Positions 17,058-24,089 of a DNA stretch of 64,000 nt are shown here, piece after piece. Source of the DNA: Phycisphaerales bacterium UBA7800 (lineage in GTDB: Bacteria > Planctomycetota > Phycisphaerae > Phycisphaerales > Phycisphaeraceae). The stretch spans positions 4,877-68,876 of the forward strand of contig DLCK01000061.1 of the NCBI GenBank assembly GCA_002480565.1, read 5' to 3'. Below the pieces are notes generated by a model. It did not search any database. It had not been told where the DNA came from and saw nothing but the letters and a program-made list of their open reading frames with translations. Each line of letters starts with the position of its first letter. Position 1 is the stretch's first letter. The position numbers and the translations under genes are program-made.

Positions 17058-19160
17058 TCAGAAGTAATAGACACTGACAATGTGGAATCCGACCAGTACA
17101 GGTAATGGCCAGAACAACAACAAGTGAGCCCAGGTAAGCCACGGACGCCATCGCCTGGCAAAATCTCCGACACGTCCTTCCATGCGTGACTCCAAGGCGG
17201 TCGCCACACCAGCAACCGCACCAAGGATGTTGAGTCCGACAAAGCAAAGCATCAGCAGCATGTTGAGGTTGTCCCCCATCCGCATGCCGGTATGCACGAT
17301 TAAGCCGAAGATGCAAAGCAATCCCATGGCCGTGTGAAACGTGCGATACCAACCATAGTTGCCGAGTTTACTCAGGAATTTAATGCGTTTGCGTAATGAG
17401 AGAATCATGCCCAATACCGCAATGCCAAGTAGGCCAAATCCGGTGATCTGTCGGATGATTCCGATGCGCCAGACTTGATCGATTTGATACCACACGGATT
17501 CAAAATTATCCGAAAAATGAAGCGGTTTTTGCGTTAAAACCAAAATCACAGCACATGCGATCATTGCCAGTATGGAGAAGGTCGTCATCGTCTTGCGACC
17601 TGCAACCGGTTGAGCAGCATGCAGGTCTCCGGTGAGTTGAGCAAGCAGTGGCTGACACGACCCGCAGACCGTTCCCGCACCGGTGCATTTGCCCAACTCC
17701 GCGATAGTACACGCGCCCTGGGTGACCGCGAGGCTCAGTTCACCTTTGGTGACTTTTAAGCAGTTGCAGACCAGTCGTTGTTCGGGCCAATCCAGAACAC
17801 TGGTGAGTTTCGTTGTGCCGAAGATGTCGCCATTGTTTTCAAAGCGTTTGAGTTGTCGATTGGTCAACCGCTGAGTCTGTTCGATGGCATACTGGACTTG
17901 CGAGAGTTCATCCCAATCGCCCACGATTTTTGCAGCGACGATGCGGTCGCCCTGCAAGGTGATTGAACGGTAAGCACCTTTGCCAACCCATGTGCGAACG
18001 TTGCCTTCCACGTCGTCACGACCGAAGTTGGCAACCGTGTGCCCCATGAGTTTCAGTCGGGTCGAACGATCTGCATCTTCAAACACAGCATCAGGAAGAG
18101 TCGTCCATTGTTGAGCAAGTGTCCGAGCCATCTCGTAACCGGGGCCAACGAGTCCGTAGACAATCCCGCGATGCGAAGCACATTCGCCAATGGCATAAAT
18201 GTTCGGGTCACTCACGGATTGAAGTTGATCGTTGACAATCACACCGCCACGACTGGCAATGTCCAATTCAGCTTCCCGAGCCAACTCATCACGTGGTCGG
18301 ATACCTGCAGCAATGATCACCATGTCCACTGCGAGTTGTTCATCGTCATTGAGTGACAACAGGAAATGCTCGTCCACTGGCTGGATGCGACGTGTCGCAG
18401 TATCAATGCGAACATGCAAACCATCAGCCAGAAGCTTCTCACGCAGGACTTCACTGCTGGGGCCATCCAACTGTCTGGGCATGAGTTGGGCAGCGACTTC
18501 AATGAGGTGAACACGCAAGCCCAACTTCATCAATGCCGCCGCAGCTTCGATGCCTAAGAGTCCGCCGCCGATGACCGCTGCAGCATGTTTGGTTTTGGCT
18601 TTTTGAGCGATGTTTTTGAGGTCATCAATCGTACGGTAGACCGCAATGTTCGAGTCTTGACTGCCATCAATAGGGGGGATAAACGGATACGAACCGGTGG
18701 CTAGGACCAGCCTGTCATATGGATGACGAACCCCATTATTGGTGACGACTTCTTTGGCATCCCGATCAATGCTGGCGATTCGGGTATCGGTCTGTAAATC
18801 AATGTGCCGATCTTTGTACCAGTTGCGATCAGCAAGCAGCAGGTCGTCAGGCGACTCGTTGGCTAAGAAGTCAGTAAGGTGTACGCGGTCATAAGCTGGA
18901 TAGCGTTCCTCACCAAAGACGGTGATTTGGTGTTGGCTTTCACTAGTGAGCTTGGTGAGTTGATCACAGAACGCGTAGCCCACCATGCCGTTGCCGACGA
19001 TGATGATACGGGTTGGGTGCATGTCATCCGTGGTGGATGCCTGGCTGGGGCAGGAGTCAACATCAACATTGATGTCACTTTGTGCTGTAGCTGAAATGGA
19101 AGACAACGGTGAATCCATACGCTTTTGTTTATGACCATCAACATCAACAGTTGATGGCAT
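17058..19160 (-). CDS. NirB-like FAD/NAD(P)H and [2Fe-2S] diaphorase fused to membrane cytochrome-b-like domain
   Basis: 700 residues from 19160. Homology to the NirB family starts only at about residue 47 (ATG 19022, GGATG upstream), so the shorter start is possible. FAD site IIIVGNGMVG at about 52-61, second nucleotide site VIGGGLLGIEAA near 200, and a BFD-like [2Fe-2S] domain with CNC at about 464-466 and CGSC at about 499-502. The sirohaem domain of true NirB is absent. Instead about five membrane helices (530-698) carry histidines (FHTAMGLL, IVHTGM, WAHLLLFW, GFHIVSVYYF), as in cytochrome b or ferric-reductase-like domains. It likely carries electrons from cytosolic NAD(P)H into the membrane and on to periplasmic haem proteins. 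Confidence 0.87.
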   Translation of the reverse strand: MPSTVDVDGHKQKRMDSPLSSISATAQSDINVDVDSCPSQASTTDDMHPTRIIIVGNGMVGYAFCDQLTKLTSESQHQITVFGEERYPAYDRVHLTDFLANESPDDLLLADRNWYKDRHIDLQTDTRIASIDRDAKEVVTNNGVRHPYDRLVLATGSYPFIPPIDGSQDSNIAVYRTIDDLKNIAQKAKTKHAAAVIGGGLLGIEAAAALMKLGLRVHLIEVAAQLMPRQLDGPSSEVLREKLLADGLHVRIDTATRRIQPVDEHFLLSLNDDEQLAVDMVIIAAGIRPRDELAREAELDIASRGGVIVNDQLQSVSDPNIYAIGECASHRGIVYGLVGPGYEMARTLAQQWTTLPDAVFEDADRSTRLKLMGHTVANFGRDDVEGNVRTWVGKGAYRSITLQGDRIVAAKIVGDWDELSQVQYAIEQTQRLTNRQLKRFENNGDIFGTTKLTSVLDWPEQRLVCNCLKVTKGELSLAVTQGACTIAELGKCTGAGTVCGSCQPLLAQLTGDLHAAQPVAGRKTMTTFSILAMIACAVILVLTQKPLHFSDNFESVWYQIDQVWRIGIIRQITGFGLLGIAVLGMILSLRKRIKFLSKLGNYGWYRTFHTAMGLLCIFGLIVHTGMRMGDNLNMLLMLCFVGLNILGAVAGVATALESRMEGRVGDFARRWRPWLTWAHLLLFWPLPVLVGFHIVSVYYF

Positions 19161-19171
19161 GGGTGAATTTT

Positions 19172-19230
19172 AAAAAAAAGACGTCTGCAAACACTCCGGG
19201 AGACAATCGGGGTGCATGTCAGACGTCTTT
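19172..19230 (-). terminator. Terminator hairpin in the NirB-like leader, candidate attenuator
   Basis: A perfect 11-bp inverted repeat (AAAGACGTCTG at 19220-19230 and CAGACGTCTTT at 19177-19187, coding-strand sense) is extended by an inner CACCCCG/CGGAGTG pairing and followed by eight T. It lies downstream of the sigma-54-like promoter and only about 12 bases before the first ATG, so it would stop transcription before the operon unless antitermination occurs. Confidence 0.75.
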
Positions 19231-19296
19231 GTCCACACTCAATTTAATGTCGTGCCAATCGCTACATACTTAAACGTTCGCACTCGTCTTTGATTA

Positions 19297-19313
19297 TGCA
19301 AAGTCAGTGCCAA
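19297..19313 (-). promoter_or_regulatory. Sigma-54-type promoter of the NirB-like/cytochrome cluster
   Basis: Minus-strand sequence TTGGCACTGACTTTGCA has the -24 GG and -12 GC exactly 12 bases apart, matching TGGCAC-N5-TTGCA. Expected transcription start is near 19286, leaving a leader of about 125 bases to the first ATG. A direct repeat of 12 bases (AAAGTCAGTGCC-type) overlaps and extends it. Confidence 0.68.
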
Positions 19314-19439
19314 AGTCAGTGACCGTGACGGGAAAATTTGATTTGATGCGTTAAACGCTGGTTTTATAGGTCTTTTGAGTGATTTTTTAATCATTGCCAT
19401 GTTCAGCTTCTGCGACATTCTGCCCATGCTTTGAGCGAG

Positions 19440-19458
19440 CTGCACAAATGATGTGCAG
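19440..19458. promoter_or_regulatory. NtrC-like enhancer palindrome
   Basis: CTGCAC and GTGCAG arms are separated by seven bases (TGCACAAATGATGTGCA at 19441-19457), close to the NtrC consensus TGCACCA-N3-TGGTGCA. It lies about 140 bases upstream of the minus-strand sigma-54 site and about 187 from the plus-strand site, both normal enhancer distances. The activator identity is inference. Confidence 0.5.
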
Positions 19459-19633
19459 TGTGGCGGCGTGTCTTGAATGTCTCGTTTGGTCAACACCCAA
19501 TGTGGTCTTAAAGCAACATCTGTCATAAACGGTTTGAGTTGATCCAATGCTGATGTGTCAGGATATGTTCGTTGAACCCTAATCAAAGCCATGTAATCAA
19601 GATGACTTGCGAATGTTTTCAAACGCGCGAACT

Positions 19634-19650
19634 TTGGCACGCTAATTGTT
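19634..19650 (+). promoter_or_regulatory. Weaker sigma-54-like promoter, plus strand
   Basis: TTGGCACGCTAATTGTT matches TTGGCACG-N4-TTGC except that the -12 element reads GT, not GC; GG-to-G spacing is 12. Predicted transcript would begin near 19661 and lead to the small secreted protein at 19772. Confidence 0.4.
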
Positions 19651-19771
19651 ATGGGTTACTTGGCTGCGAAATGTCCATCATGTGCTAGAGACGCAAACCT
19701 GCATGTGATGGATAGTGGCTGGAGAATTGTGGCGAGTCATCGCCCGGAGGAGAAAAAGGGAGAAGGCTTTG

Positions 19772-20008
19772 ATGCTTCATCGCACGGTGTTCGTGCTGTT
19801 GATGTCGTTGCTCTGTGGAGCGATGGCAGCCTTGGCGATGTCCGCGGAGACTTTGTCTTTGCCGGCTGTTGCTGCGACTGCCCAAGATGTTGACCGTTCG
19901 ACACCGAGTTCTTCCACCTTTTTAAAACGTCAGCAACGCGCGGTCGATCCATCACTGTATTGGATGCCATCAGGTCGACTTGTGCATACAACTTATCCAG
20001 CCAGATGA
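19772..20008 (+). CDS. Small secreted protein of unknown function
   Basis: 78 residues from the ATG at 19772, preceded by a strong GGGAGAAGG site. An N-terminal signal peptide (MLHRTVFVLLMSLLCGAMAA) probably cleaves around ALA-MSA. The mature part of about 50 residues is Ser/Thr/Pro-rich and ends in a basic/aromatic C-terminus with no cysteines. No family is recognised. It is transcribed divergently from the NirB-like operon and shares its control region, so co-regulation is likely. Confidence 0.65.
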   Translation: MLHRTVFVLLMSLLCGAMAALAMSAETLSLPAVAATAQDVDRSTPSSSTFLKRQQRAVDPSLYWMPSGRLVHTTYPAR

Positions 20009-20051
20009 ACACGCGTTTGTCTGACTGTGACCCGATCCCCTGATCGCGTGT

Positions 20052-20085
20052 AGCCCGGTGCTTCCCCTGCCCGGGCTGCACTTTT
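20052..20085 (+). terminator. Terminator-like hairpin after the small secreted protein
   Basis: AGCCCGG at 20052-20058 pairs with CCGGGCT at 20071-20077, followed by GCACTTTTA. A short GC stem with a weak T-tract, 43 bases beyond the stop. Confidence 0.55.
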
Positions 20086-20110
20086 ATGCGCATCTTGATA
20101 TCCATTTTTT

Positions 20111-20285
20111 TTACCGCCAAGACGCCAAGATTTCAAGACTAAGAAAGTCTTAGCCGTAGGGTCGCAAAATCACAAACCCCTAAAAAACATGAGTAATTAT
20201 TTTTGTCATATATTCAAGCTCTGTGTCTCTGTGACTCTGTGGTTAAGACTATCATTGTCTTGAAGTCTTGCACCTTTGGCGGTAA
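20111..20285. repeat. Imperfect hairpin repeat element (ACCGCCAAG type)
   Basis: The outer arms begin TTACCGCCAA and end TTGGCGGTAA. They continue inward with related CAAGA-TTCAAGAC and GTCTTGAAGTCTTG units, making an imperfect inverted repeat about 50 bases per arm. The centre contains the CTCTGTGTCTCTGTGACTCTG module also seen at 13083-13161. No coding capacity. It fills most of the gap between 20009 and 20299. Confidence 0.65.
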
Positions 20286-20299
20286 AAAATGCCTTGAAA

Positions 20300-21205
20300 T
20301 CAAGCCTCATTCCGCGATTCACGTCGGAACCTGCCCGGTGGGATACCATAGTGTTGTTTGAAGGCACGGTTGAAATGATACGGACTTTGCATGCCCACAC
20401 GATTGGCGATGGTCTCGGTATTATCGTCAGTGGTCAGCAATAAATGTCTGGCTTGTTCGAGACGTTGTTGTTGAAGCAGTTGGCGAAAGGGATGGCCAAG
20501 CAGTTGGCGGACCAGGTGACTGGTCCGTGAGACCGACAGGTAAAGAGTCGCTGCCAAATCCTCGAGTGTTGAATCGTCGCATGCATGATCACGCAGCCAA
20601 CGGACGATCTGACTTTTACGATCGGTGGGTTCGGTTTGTGACATGGTTGCGGAGATTTTTGCAAGCATTCCCTGACCCATGATCTGTAACAGGCGCCCGC
20701 AACTTTCCAATCGTGTTTCATCCACCAGACGCAATTTGTTGTAGGGCTTTTCCCATCGTGCCTGAACCGGTGGGGTGGCCCCTGGAATCCGAAACTGGCC
20801 GGCAAAGAGCGTTGCGACGTGTTGTTGATCCACATACAAACCAGCTGCTGCTTCGGTCACCTGTTTCCAGCAGCAATGCAACATCGGCGCGGTTCGATCC
20901 GCAAGCTTGCGATTAACATGGCCAAGACAGTGGTCAATACAACGATGATCATGCACCATCTGGCAGACGGGCTGGCGATGTCGACGTCTGGACATGACCA
21001 ATAACGACTTGCCTTGCTGATCCACAAACGCCTGTTTCAAGTCATGCACCGCGATGGTCACGCCCAGAAGCTGTTCGGTATCCTTGAATGTCAGTTCAAG
21101 TTCCTGGGCGAGTTTGGATTGTAGGATAGACCTTGCCATACCTGTTATTATCTCATATGGCTCTGATCCAGCAAGTGGCGACAAAAAAAGGGCATCATAT
21201 GACAT
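20300..21205 (-). CDS. PocR-domain AraC-family transcriptional regulator
   Basis: 301 residues. The N-terminal half has a PocR-like sensory domain rich in Cys and His (VCQMVHDHRCIDHCLGHVNR and MLHCCWK), which may bind a hydrocarbon derivative or metal/ligand as in PocR. The C-terminal AraC DNA-binding domain at about 200-298 has two helix-turn-helix units, ending ANRVGMQSPYHFNRAFKQH and GIPPGRFRRE. It is divergent from the FAD oxidoreductase gene at 21288, the likely target. An alternative ATG at 21139 would remove 22 residues. Confidence 0.85.
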   Translation of the reverse strand: MSYDALFLSPLAGSEPYEIITGMARSILQSKLAQELELTFKDTEQLLGVTIAVHDLKQAFVDQQGKSLLVMSRRRHRQPVCQMVHDHRCIDHCLGHVNRKLADRTAPMLHCCWKQVTEAAAGLYVDQQHVATLFAGQFRIPGATPPVQARWEKPYNKLRLVDETRLESCGRLLQIMGQGMLAKISATMSQTEPTDRKSQIVRWLRDHACDDSTLEDLAATLYLSVSRTSHLVRQLLGHPFRQLLQQQRLEQARHLLLTTDDNTETIANRVGMQSPYHFNRAFKQHYGIPPGRFRRESRNEA

Positions 21206-21287
21206 GGCTTTCTGCTGATCAATGGACTACTGTTTTACATTCGTCAGGCCGCACAGATATAAAATAAAAATCAGGAGACAATCAGTT

Positions 21288-22718
21288 ATGTCCAACGAAA
21301 CCTTTTCAGTCACACTCCCCAGTGAGTTATCCCTCAAGCATACCGCTGACGTCATTGTTATCGGTGGTGGTCCCGGCGGGATTGGTGCTGCCGTCTCCGC
21401 TGCACGTGGTGGGGCGGATGTCCTGCTTGTCGAACACTACGGCTTCCTTGGCGGCATGGCCACCGCAGGCGAAGTCAATCCCTTCATGCCCAACCACTAT
21501 GACGGGAAACCACTGGACACGGGGATCTACACCGAATGGGTCGATCGCATGGCAAGCTATGGTGGAGTTTGTGATTCGGGCCTTAAATTCTTTGATCCAG
21601 GCGTCGCGCGATTGGCTGCCGAAGACCTGTGCATCGAAGCGGGTGTCCGTCTGCTTTATCACCATCGCGTGGTTCACGTCGAAACCGCCAACAAAAAAAT
21701 CACCGGCGTGGTCCTGCACTCAAAGTCCGGTCTGACCGTTGCCAAAGCAAAACAATACATCGACTCCACCGGTGACGGTGATCTGGCGGCTTTGGCTGGC
21801 TGCGAATTTAAGTTCGGCTCCGAAGACACCGGCTTTGCACAACCCATGACCATGTGCTTCAAACTCAAGCTCAGCGAATCCGCAAGACCCGAAGATGTCA
21901 CCGGAGGGGACCTGTTTCAGAACGTGATGAAAAACCAGTACGACCTGATCCAGGAAGTCTACAAAAAGGCCCAGGAAGACGGGCGCATCGAATGCCCGCG
22001 TGAAAACGTGTTGATGTTCCGTGGCGTGGATCGGGATGTGGTCCACTTTAACACCACCCGTGTGATCAAGCATGATGCCACCGATGGCAATGCACTGTCT
22101 GAAGCCGAAGTGTTGGCACGCAAGCAGATTCGCCAACTCGTCAAAGTGCTCAGTGAAGAAGTCCCGGCATTTAAGGGATGCCAGATTTACTCCATCGCCC
22201 CGCAGATCGGTATCCGTGAGTCTCGCCGTATCATGGGCCGCGACTTCGTCACCACCCAGGATTACATGGACGGCCGCACTTATGCCGACGGCATCGCACG
22301 TGTGACCTATCCCATCGATATTCACAATCCCAATGGGACGGGGACCGTCCTGCTGCACTTTCCCAAAGATGCATGGATGGAAGTGCCGTTTGGCTGCCTG
22401 CTGGCCAAGGATATTGATAATCTGGGGATCGGTGCACGCTGCATCAGTGTTGATCACGCAGTGCACTCGGCAGTGCGCGTGATGCCTCCGGTCGTGTCGC
22501 TTGGCCAAGCCATTGGTACTGCCGCCGCCATGGCCATCAAAGAAAATAAAGACATCTGCCAGGTCGATGGCAAGGTCGTCAAAGAAGACTTGATCAAGCA
22601 GGGCCGAAACATTGTCCCGTTTGATCCTGAAAAGCAAACCACCGCGACCTACACCGACGAGCAGCGCGCCAAGATCGCCGAAGTCTGCGAAAAACGCGCC
22701 GGTCGCTTCAGCGCCTAA
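21288..22718 (+). CDS. FAD-dependent oxidoreductase (FAD_oxidored family)
   Basis: 476 residues from the ATG at 21288, preceded by CAGGAGA; 22 upstream in-frame residues look non-coding. N-terminal dinucleotide-binding site DVIVIGGGPGGIGAAVSAAR (about 21-40), then VEHYGFLGGMATAG and, further on, YIDSTGDGDLAALAG, both typical of the FAD_oxidored family common in planctomycetes. Substrate unknown, likely a small organic compound. It is divergent from the PocR/AraC regulator and ends in a clear terminator. Confidence 0.88.
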   Translation: MSNETFSVTLPSELSLKHTADVIVIGGGPGGIGAAVSAARGGADVLLVEHYGFLGGMATAGEVNPFMPNHYDGKPLDTGIYTEWVDRMASYGGVCDSGLKFFDPGVARLAAEDLCIEAGVRLLYHHRVVHVETANKKITGVVLHSKSGLTVAKAKQYIDSTGDGDLAALAGCEFKFGSEDTGFAQPMTMCFKLKLSESARPEDVTGGDLFQNVMKNQYDLIQEVYKKAQEDGRIECPRENVLMFRGVDRDVVHFNTTRVIKHDATDGNALSEAEVLARKQIRQLVKVLSEEVPAFKGCQIYSIAPQIGIRESRRIMGRDFVTTQDYMDGRTYADGIARVTYPIDIHNPNGTGTVLLHFPKDAWMEVPFGCLLAKDIDNLGIGARCISVDHAVHSAVRVMPPVVSLGQAIGTAAAMAIKENKDICQVDGKVVKEDLIKQGRNIVPFDPEKQTTATYTDEQRAKIAEVCEKRAGRFSA

Positions 22719-22767
22719 CCCCCGGAAGTTGCTCCGGACTCGGAAGGTTTAAATTTACATTTCATAG

Positions 22768-22797
22768 CGCATCGGACTCATCCCCGATGCGTTTTTT
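22768..22797 (+). terminator. Intrinsic terminator after the FAD oxidoreductase
   Basis: CGCATCGG and CCGATGCG form an 8-bp GC-rich stem with an 8-base loop, followed by six T. Confidence 0.9.
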
Positions 22798-22878
22798 ACG
22801 CGCTTATCCAAGCCGCCAGATGAGTGACCAATGGGAGCGAATCTGACGGGGCCCCGACACCTATGGTAAAATGATCAC

Positions 22879-23199
22879 ATGCCAACCACTGAGCAATTTA
22901 TCTCCGAGTCCATCACGCCTGACAAGGACACACTCAATACGACGCAAATGGCGCGTGGTGAACCGGGCTTGCCCCAATGTTTTACCTGGCGGGATACCCA
23001 ATACACCGTCGCTGAACTTCTCGATAGCTGGAAAGAGTCAGGCAAGTGTACCCATGGCAGTGAAATGTACCTGCGTAAACACTGGTTTGAAATCCGAACC
23101 GTCAGTGGCGAAGTGATGAAAATCTACTTCGAACGCAAAGCCCGATCCGCCAAGCAAGCCAAACAACGCTGGTGGCTTTACACCATGTCCAAACCATGA
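22879..23199 (+). CDS. Small conserved-looking protein of unknown function
   Basis: 106 residues. The middle has FTWRDTQYTVAELLDSWKES and the end has VMKIYFERKARS...RWWLYTM. The spacing of these blocks recalls the small DUF6504-type proteins (a WRG-x-Y-x-V element, then a W...L tail), but I hold this loosely. No signal peptide or membrane helix. It is flanked by an oxidoreductase and an esterase, both on the same strand but separated by more than 80 bases and a terminator. Confidence 0.6.
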   Translation: MPTTEQFISESITPDKDTLNTTQMARGEPGLPQCFTWRDTQYTVAELLDSWKESGKCTHGSEMYLRKHWFEIRTVSGEVMKIYFERKARSAKQAKQRWWLYTMSKP

Positions 23200-23280
23200 T
23201 GTTGTTCTGACAATAGCCTTGCCCCCGTGTGCGATAAAGTCGGTCACGTATAAATTGCATCTGGCTATAATGGGTTCACC

Positions 23281-23982
23281 ATGACCACACAAATCCCCAC
23301 CGATATCTTCCTGCTCATCGGCCAATCCAACATGGCAGGTCGCGGACGAATGCACGAAGTTTCGCATATTCAGAATAGTCACATTCATATGTTCCGTGAT
23401 GGAGCTTGGCTGCCAGCGGTCGAACCCATCCATACCGATAAGCCCGATATCGCTGGCATCGGTTTGTGCATGAGTTTTGCCCATCACCTTGTCAAAGGCT
23501 TTCCTACGATGCAGGTCGGCTTGATCCCAACAGCAGTCGGTGGCACGCCATTGGCGCGTTGGATGCCCGGTGCGGATCTCTATGAAAACGCGGTCACCAT
23601 CTGCAAAGACGCACTCTCCAAAGGTGGTAAACTCCGTGGTATTCTCTGGCATCAGGGGGAAGGGGATAGTGGTAACCTTGACAATGCCAACACCTATGCA
23701 ACCCGGTTATTGGAAATGTTCACCACACTCCGCGAGCAACTGGATGCCCCTGATGTTCCCGTTATCACCGGCGAACTTGGCCCGTATCTTGCCAATCATC
23801 CAACCTTGCGATACTACCAGACCGTCAACCAGCAATTACACCAGTTGGCAACACTGCTCCCGCATTACGCAGTCGCCCATGCTCATGACTTAACCGACAA
23901 CGGCGACAACCTGCACTTTGACGCTAAGTCCCTCCGCGAGTTCGGGCACCGCTACTACCACCAATATCTAAAAGTGATGTAA
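23281..23982 (+). CDS. Sialate O-acetylesterase-like SGNH hydrolase
   Basis: 233 residues. The SASA-domain signature is clear: FLLIGQSNMAGRG with the catalytic serine, GGTPLARW, LWHQGEGDSGN, and DNLHFDAKSLREFGHRYY with the likely catalytic Asp/His. There is no signal peptide, so it may act in the cytoplasm on acetylated sugars brought in, or have lost its export signal. A weak ribosome site precedes the ATG. Confidence 0.85.
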   Translation: MTTQIPTDIFLLIGQSNMAGRGRMHEVSHIQNSHIHMFRDGAWLPAVEPIHTDKPDIAGIGLCMSFAHHLVKGFPTMQVGLIPTAVGGTPLARWMPGADLYENAVTICKDALSKGGKLRGILWHQGEGDSGNLDNANTYATRLLEMFTTLREQLDAPDVPVITGELGPYLANHPTLRYYQTVNQQLHQLATLLPHYAVAHAHDLTDNGDNLHFDAKSLREFGHRYYHQYLKVM

Positions 23983-24020
23983 ATCAGAATCGCAAACCAA
24001 ACCGCACCCAATCACCAATA

Positions 24021-24047
24021 AAGCCCGCGGGACTTCAGTCCCCGGGG
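24021..24047. repeat. Palindromic CCCGCGGGACTTCAG-type repeat, copy 1
   Basis: AAGCCCGCGGGACTTCAGTC followed by CCCGGGG. A relative in the opposite orientation lies at 30127-30154. Both are in intergenic spaces, this one at the 3' end of the ABC-F gene. Confidence 0.55.
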
Positions 24048-24089
24048 TTGCCTTGAAAAGCGCAACTCGGATTCTTCATCGCGCCGCAT

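Noticed and set aside
17074..17242. Longer start of the multihaem cytochrome overlapping the NirB-like gene.
   Set aside because: The added residues are not signal-like and overlap a conserved membrane helix coding region; the GTG at 17038 has a ribosome site.
19142..19156. CATCAAC-A-GTTGATG palindrome as an FNR site.
   Set aside because: The half-sites are in the reverse order to TTGAT-N4-ATCAA, and it lies inside the start of the coding frame.
19239..19640. Minus-strand open frame of 133 codons upstream of the NirB-like gene.
   Set aside because: It contains the sigma-54 promoter on its own strand, lacks a ribosome site and has no recognisable domain. The region reads better as control DNA.
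21720..22637. 305-codon minus-strand frame opposite the FAD oxidoreductase.
   Set aside because: The plus strand has clear FAD-binding motifs, a ribosome site and a terminator. The opposite frame has none.
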